DNA of 9,633 nucleotides from an uncultured Blautia sp. (GTDB taxonomy: Bacteria > Bacillota > Clostridia > Lachnospirales > Lachnospiraceae), in NCBI GenBank assembly GCA_946629475.1, contig CAMOXX010000093.1, positions 1 through 9,633 on the forward strand. Direction: 5' to 3'. The translations under genes were made by a program, and so were the position numbers. The notes under the pieces were generated by a model, which searched no databases, was not told the DNA's origin, and saw only the letters and a list, made by a program, of their open reading frames with translations. Shown piece after piece: positions 6,516 to 9,633 of this stretch. Each line of letters opens with the position of its first letter. Position 1 is the stretch's first letter.

Positions 6516-7814
6516 TCAATAATGCTCCGTTTCTATGATTCTCCTGACTGCCGAAAGAAAAGACAGCGAACCGAAGGTCACGATCACGTCCCCTGATGAG
6601 GCGATATTCATCGCGCATCGCACCGCTTCTTCTATGCTCTTCATTGCCGTCACTCTTCCGTTCGTACTGTATTCCATCGCCGCCTCGCAGAGCTCCCCGG
6701 CCGGCAGCGCTCTTTTGCTGCCCGGCGTCTCAATCGTAAATATCGTACCGGCGAGAGGGCATGTGATTCTCAGAACCTCCCGGTAGTCCTTGTCCCGGAA
6801 CATTCCGATGATAAAAATAAACCGGCCCGCCTTATCCGGGTAGTATTTTTCGAGCGTCGCGGCAAGCATCTGTGCGGCAGGAGGATTGTGGGCGCCATCT
6901 GCGATAAACACCGGATCCTTCAGAAGGTATGTAAACCGTCCGTCCCACCCGGCCGATGCCAGCCCCTGCTTCCGGCATGGCTCCGGTACCGGAAATCCAA
7001 GCCCCGACAGAATATCCAGAGCCTTCAGGGCAAGCACTGCATTCTGTATCTGATGCATTCCTGAAAGCGGGATCCGGTATTCTTCGCCGTGCCAGGAGAA
7101 CCTCTGGCCTTCGCTTCCTTCCTCCAGAATGAGCGCCTCGTCCGGGTCTGCCGTGATAAAGGGTATTCCGCAGGACCTGCAGGCTTCCCGGATCACCATT
7201 TCCGCCCCGGGTTCCTGCCGCGCGCTCACCGCCATACAGCCCGGTTTGATGATGCCGGCCTTCTTCTCCGCGATTTCCGGAATTGTGCTCCCCAGATACT
7301 CTGTGTGATCCATTCCTATCGATGTGATTATCGACAGAATCGGCTTTTGGATCACATTTGTCGCGTCCAGATTGCCGCCCATCCCAACTTCGATCAGGAC
7401 GATGCCGCAGTGCCGCCTTGCAAACCAGAGAAAAGCCGCAGCCGTCTCAATCTCAAACACAGTAGGGTGCGGGAAACCGTCCCTCTGCATCCCTTCAGCC
7501 GCTTCGGCAGCAGCTTCCACGCAGGAAGCAAACTCCTCGCGCGAAATCATCTCCCCGTTTATGCCCCAGCGTTCCCTATAGCAGAAAACAGCAGGGGAAT
7601 TGTATCTGCCCGTATTGTATCCGGCGCGGACCAGGACGGAATACAGGAATGCCATCACAGACCCTTTCCCATTTGTACCCGCCACATGGACGGCAGGGCA
7701 GCTGTTCTCTGCATTCCCGAGCCGCTTCATAAGCTCATTCATCGTATCCAGCCCAAGCACACTGCCCAGCTTTGCCGTTTCGTTCAGATATCTGCGGCTT
7801 TCCCTGTAATTCAT
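6516..7814 (-). CDS. folC: Folylpolyglutamate synthase (possibly also dihydrofolate synthase)
   Basis: An ATP-dependent Mur-ligase-fold enzyme that adds glutamates to folates, keeping them in the cell and improving their use as cofactors. The 432-residue protein carries the P-loop GTNGKGS (46-52), EVGMGGNLDATNVI (142-155), ITSIGMDHTEYLG (163-175), EKKAGIIKPG (183-192) with the probable carbamylated Lys at 185, HQIQNAVLAL (254-263), WDGRF (290-294) and DGAHNP (306-311). The loop usually reading SPHL is SPAVF here (73-77), so the usual His is absent. Whether it also makes dihydrofolate from dihydropteroate cannot be decided from sequence. The start is supported by GGAGG 5 bases upstream. It is the first gene of a five-gene leftward unit, with a near-consensus promoter about 35 bases before the start codon, and abuts pheA with no gap. 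Confidence 0.93.
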   Translation of the reverse strand: MNYRESRRYLNETAKLGSVLGLDTMNELMKRLGNAENSCPAVHVAGTNGKGSVMAFLYSVLVRAGYNTGRYNSPAVFCYRERWGINGEMISREEFASCVEAAAEAAEGMQRDGFPHPTVFEIETAAAFLWFARRHCGIVLIEVGMGGNLDATNVIQKPILSIITSIGMDHTEYLGSTIPEIAEKKAGIIKPGCMAVSARQEPGAEMVIREACRSCGIPFITADPDEALILEEGSEGQRFSWHGEEYRIPLSGMHQIQNAVLALKALDILSGLGFPVPEPCRKQGLASAGWDGRFTYLLKDPVFIADGAHNPPAAQMLAATLEKYYPDKAGRFIFIIGMFRDKDYREVLRITCPLAGTIFTIETPGSKRALPAGELCEAAMEYSTNGRVTAMKSIEEAVRCAMNIASSGDVIVTFGSLSFLSAVRRIIETEHY

Positions 7815-7846
7815 ATAGGCCTCCGCTTCATTTCTTTTATTTTCCC

Positions 7847-7875
7847 ATTATAAATGATAAGGTACTCTTTTTCAA
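7847..7875 (-). promoter_or_regulatory. Promoter of the folC-pheA-ppx-ppk-vanY unit
   Basis: On the minus strand TTGAAA (7870-7875) and TATAAT (7847-7852) are separated by exactly 17 bases, close to the ideal sigma-A promoter. Transcription should start near 7840, giving a leader of about 26 bases that carries the folC ribosome site. The gaps between the five downstream genes are 37 bases or less with no terminator, so this is probably the main promoter for all of them. Promoters inside genes cannot be excluded. Confidence 0.8.
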
Positions 7876-7916
7876 GGATTCATAGAGCTGCATTGATACA
7901 GATTGTGAATGTCCGC

Positions 7917-7945
7917 TTTACAAAGCGCCGATATTAGTTTATGAT
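7917..7945 (+). promoter_or_regulatory. Promoter of pyrB-pyrI
   Basis: TTTACA (7917-7922) and TATGAT (7940-7945) are spaced by 17 bases. The start site would be near 7951-7953, giving a leader of about 35 bases. That leaves no room for a PyrR-type attenuator or a T-box. Its -35 is back to back with the divergent folC promoter, about 41 bases apart. An imperfect dyad (7928-7951) overlaps the -10 and could be an operator. Confidence 0.75.
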
Positions 7946-7986
7946 ATTCGGGACATAAAATTAACAGGATTTCACGGAGGTATAAA

Positions 7987-8904
7987 ATGAGACATTTGAT
8001 AAGCCCTATGGACTTTTCGGTGGAAGAGCTTGATCAGCTTCTTGATCTGGCAAATGACATCGAGCATAATCGTCCAAAGTATGCGCATGTCTGCGACGAC
8101 AAGCGGCTGGCCACACTGTTCTACGAGCCAAGCACCCGCACCAGGCTGAGTTTTGAGGCGGCAATGATGAACCTCGGAGGAAAAGTATTCGGATTCTCCA
8201 CCGCTGATTCCAGTTCTGCTGCCAAAGGCGAAAGTGTTGCCGATACGCTTCGGGTTGTTTCCTGCTATGCGGATATCTGTGCAATGCGCCATCCGAAGGA
8301 GGGCGCTGCCCTGGTCGCTTCGATGGCTGCTTCCATTCCCGTCATCAATGCCGGCGACGGAGGGCATCAGCATCCCACCCAGACTCTCACCGATCTTCTC
8401 ACGATCCGGTCGCTCCACGGGCACTTCGACAACCTCACGATCGGGCTCTGCGGAGATTTGAAATTCGGCCGCACGGTTCACTCCCTGATCGAAGCCCTTG
8501 CAAGATATAATAATGTAAAATTTGTTCTGATTTCTCCCGAAGAGCTGCGGATCCCCAGCTACATCCGGGAAGATGTGCTTGAGAAAAAGCACCTGGAATA
8601 CAGAGAGGTGGAACGTCTCGAGGATGCCATTCCCTCGCTCGACATTCTCTATATGACACGCGTTCAGAAGGAGCGCTTCTTTAATGAAGAAGACTATGTC
8701 CGGATGAAGGACTACTATATCCTGGATGCCCAGAAAATGACTCTCGCCAAGGAGCAGATGCTTGTACTGCATCCCCTTCCCAGAGTCAATGAGATTGCAG
8801 TGGAGGTGGACAAGGATCCGAGAGCGGCTTATTTCCGTCAGGCCCAGTACGGTGTTTATGTCCGCATGGCATTGATTCTCACGCTGCTTGAAATTAAAGT
8901 CTGA
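7987..8904 (+). CDS. pyrB: Aspartate carbamoyltransferase catalytic subunit
   Basis: Joins carbamoyl phosphate and L-aspartate to give N-carbamoyl-aspartate, the committed step of pyrimidine synthesis. It acts as trimers that assemble with PyrI. The 305 residues match the usual length. The carbamoyl-phosphate site is YEPSTRTRLSFE (46-57), the mobile active-site loop is SSSAAKGES (75-83) with K80, and further family motifs are HPTQTLTDLL (129-138), MTRVQKERF (223-231) and HPLPRV (262-267). The start is supported by GGAGG at 7976-7980, 6 bases before the ATG. pyrI follows after 24 bases, so this is a regulated heteromeric ATCase rather than a PyrB-only enzyme. No other pyr gene is in the window. 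Confidence 0.97.
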   Translation: MRHLISPMDFSVEELDQLLDLANDIEHNRPKYAHVCDDKRLATLFYEPSTRTRLSFEAAMMNLGGKVFGFSTADSSSAAKGESVADTLRVVSCYADICAMRHPKEGAALVASMAASIPVINAGDGGHQHPTQTLTDLLTIRSLHGHFDNLTIGLCGDLKFGRTVHSLIEALARYNNVKFVLISPEELRIPSYIREDVLEKKHLEYREVERLEDAIPSLDILYMTRVQKERFFNEEDYVRMKDYYILDAQKMTLAKEQMLVLHPLPRVNEIAVEVDKDPRAAYFRQAQYGVYVRMALILTLLEIKV

Positions 8905-8928
8905 TCAGAAAGGAGTGCATATTCTGCC

Positions 8929-9366
8929 ATGTTAAATGTAGGTGCTCTTCACGAAGGGTATGTTCTTGACCATATCAAAGCCGGAAAAGCCATGACGATC
9001 TATCATGACCTCCGCCTCGACAAGATGGATTATCAGGTAGCCATCATTAAAAATGCCCGCAGCAACAAGATGGGCAAGAAGGATATTATAAAAGTCGAAT
9101 GCCCGGTGGATTCTCTGGATCTCGACATCGTCGGCTTTATCGATCACAACATCACCGTAAATATCATCAAGGATGAGCAGATTGTAGAAAAAAGGGAGCT
9201 GAAGCTCCCGAAACAGATCGTGAATATCATTAAATGTAAAAATCCCCGCTGCATCACTTCGATCGAGCAGGGGCTCGACCATGTATTTATCCTTTCCGAC
9301 CCCGAAAAGGAGGTTTACCGCTGCAAGTACTGTGAAGAAAAGTACCGCGGCCACAGGAACAAGTAA
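8929..9366 (+). CDS. pyrI: Aspartate carbamoyltransferase regulatory subunit
   Basis: Binds CTP, UTP and ATP and passes the allosteric signal to PyrB; it has no catalytic role. The 145-residue protein aligns well with E. coli PyrI: ALHEGYVLDHI (6-16) matches the N-terminal nucleotide-site strand with D14 and H15, and KKDIIKVE (50-57) matches the segment holding a nucleotide-contacting lysine. The C-terminal zinc domain has the four cysteine ligands C103-x4-C108 and C132-x2-C135, needed for contact with PyrB. The best upstream ribosome site, AGGAG at 8911-8915, is 13 bases from the ATG. That is longer than usual, but no better in-frame start is visible, so coupling to pyrB translation is likely. 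A strong terminator follows the stop codon at once. Confidence 0.96.
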   Translation: MLNVGALHEGYVLDHIKAGKAMTIYHDLRLDKMDYQVAIIKNARSNKMGKKDIIKVECPVDSLDLDIVGFIDHNITVNIIKDEQIVEKRELKLPKQIVNIIKCKNPRCITSIEQGLDHVFILSDPEKEVYRCKYCEEKYRGHRNK

Positions 9367-9420
9367 AAAAAGGGATGGCTCTGTGTCCAAAAGACACGGA
9401 ACCATCCCTTCTTTTTGTTC
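9364..9420. terminator. Bidirectional intrinsic terminator between pyrI and rnpB
   Basis: A long hairpin (9370-9410) has a 9-bp outer stem AAGGGATGG/CCATCCCTT, a 2x2 internal loop, and a 7-bp inner stem CTGTGTC/GACACGG with one wobble. On the plus strand it is followed by TTCTTTTTG, and on the minus strand by seven T (from AAAAAAA at 9365-9371). It can therefore terminate pyrBI rightward and RNase P RNA leftward. The pyrI stop codon overlaps its left edge. Confidence 0.88.
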
Positions 9421-9428
9421 TTTTCTGG

Positions 9429-9633
9429 TTTGCAGTCAGGCCGATAAGCCGGGTTATGTCGTTGGGTGATCATCTATCTAGGCCTTCCGTTGCCGAAAGG
9501 CTCAAGCGGCCCACCTGAAAGCACGACGGGCAGCCGTATCGCTTTCGTTTTGGCCTTGCTTCGAATGGAGTTTACATGGCCCGCCCTGTTACCAGGACGG
9601 CGGTAGTCTCTTACACTGCCTTTCCACCCTTAC
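9429..9633 (-). ncRNA. rnpB: RNase P RNA, 3' portion (5' part outside the window)
   Basis: Catalytic RNA of RNase P, which matures tRNA 5' ends. The minus strand carries the hallmark order of bacterial RNase P RNA: GGTAACAG (P13/14 region), GTAAACTCC, GAAGCAAGGCCAAA, GCTTGAGCC, the conserved 3' strand of P4 in TAGATAGATGATCACC, and ATAACCCGGCTTATCGG near the 3' end. A P16 helix (GAAAGC with GCTTTC, plus-strand positions 9517-9522 and 9541-9546) and a P17 helix (ACGG/CCGT, 9526-9537) are visible, with a GGT in L15 for tRNA CCA pairing. These mark the ancestral type A rather than the Bacillus type B fold. The gene runs off the right edge. The 3' end near 9429 is approximate, and the terminator lies about 18 bases beyond. 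Confidence 0.95.

Noticed and set aside
5823..6596. A 257-codon open frame on the plus strand opposite pheA, and a 254-codon one at 7089-7853 opposite folC
   Set aside because: Both are complementary to conserved coding sequence, with no domain signature and no promoter or ribosome site that fits.
7876..7916. ATTCA...TGAAT inverted repeat between the divergent promoters as a shared operator
   Set aside because: The arms are only 5 bases with a spacer over 20 bases, well within chance expectation for an AT-rich gap.
7953..7986. PyrR-binding attenuator or other riboswitch in the pyrB leader
   Set aside because: The predicted leader is about 35 bases, with no hairpin pair, no T-run and no PyrR-box-like sequence.
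7972..8772. A 266-codon open frame on the minus strand opposite pyrB
   Set aside because: pyrB is certain from its motifs. The antisense frame has no family features and begins inside pyrB.
9281..9469. A 62-codon open frame overlapping the pyrI end, the terminator and rnpB
   Set aside because: It spans a strong terminator hairpin and the structured RNase P RNA 3' end, so coding is very unlikely.

Overview
This window looks like ordinary chromosomal DNA from a Clostridia-type member of the Bacillota, most likely a Lachnospiraceae-like gut anaerobe. That placement is an inference from moderately high GC, strong GGAGG-type ribosome sites, near-consensus housekeeping promoters, a pyrB-pyrI pair, a fused chorismate mutase/prephenate dehydratase, and a type A RNase P RNA. 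No transposase, phage gene, CRISPR array or toxin-antitoxin pair is visible.

Layout. At the left end (1-351, minus strand) a tRNA-Glu(CTC) gene has its own promoter upstream and an intrinsic terminator downstream. Two near-identical 28-base palindromic repeats lie in opposite orientation on either side of it. From 352 to 7814 five genes run leftward with gaps of 0 to 37 bases and no internal terminator: folC, pheA, a Ppx/GppA-type exopolyphosphatase, ppk1, and a membrane-anchored VanY-type D,D-carboxypeptidase. A TTGAAA-17-TATAAT promoter just upstream of folC probably drives all five. The 172-base gap from 7815 to 7986 holds this promoter and a divergent TTTACA-17-TATGAT promoter for pyrB-pyrI (7987-9366, plus strand). 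pyrI ends at a strong hairpin with a T-run on both sides, which also terminates the convergent RNase P RNA gene (rnpB). rnpB enters from the right edge on the minus strand and is cut off at base 9633.

How the genes work together. FolC (folate polyglutamylation) and PheA (phenylalanine branch) both act downstream of chorismate and abut exactly. The exopolyphosphatase and PPK1 degrade and make polyphosphate. The carboxypeptidase trims peptidoglycan stem peptides outside the membrane. PyrB and PyrI form aspartate transcarbamoylase, the committed step of pyrimidine synthesis, with CTP/ATP regulation through PyrI.

No clearly new system stands out. The best lead is the polyphosphate-plus-cell-wall end of the long operon. 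Three consecutive products there carry lysine/arginine-rich tails. The carboxypeptidase has an unusual cytoplasmic N-terminal tail of about 157 residues. The exopolyphosphatase has an HD-like C-terminal domain that lacks several of the expected histidines.
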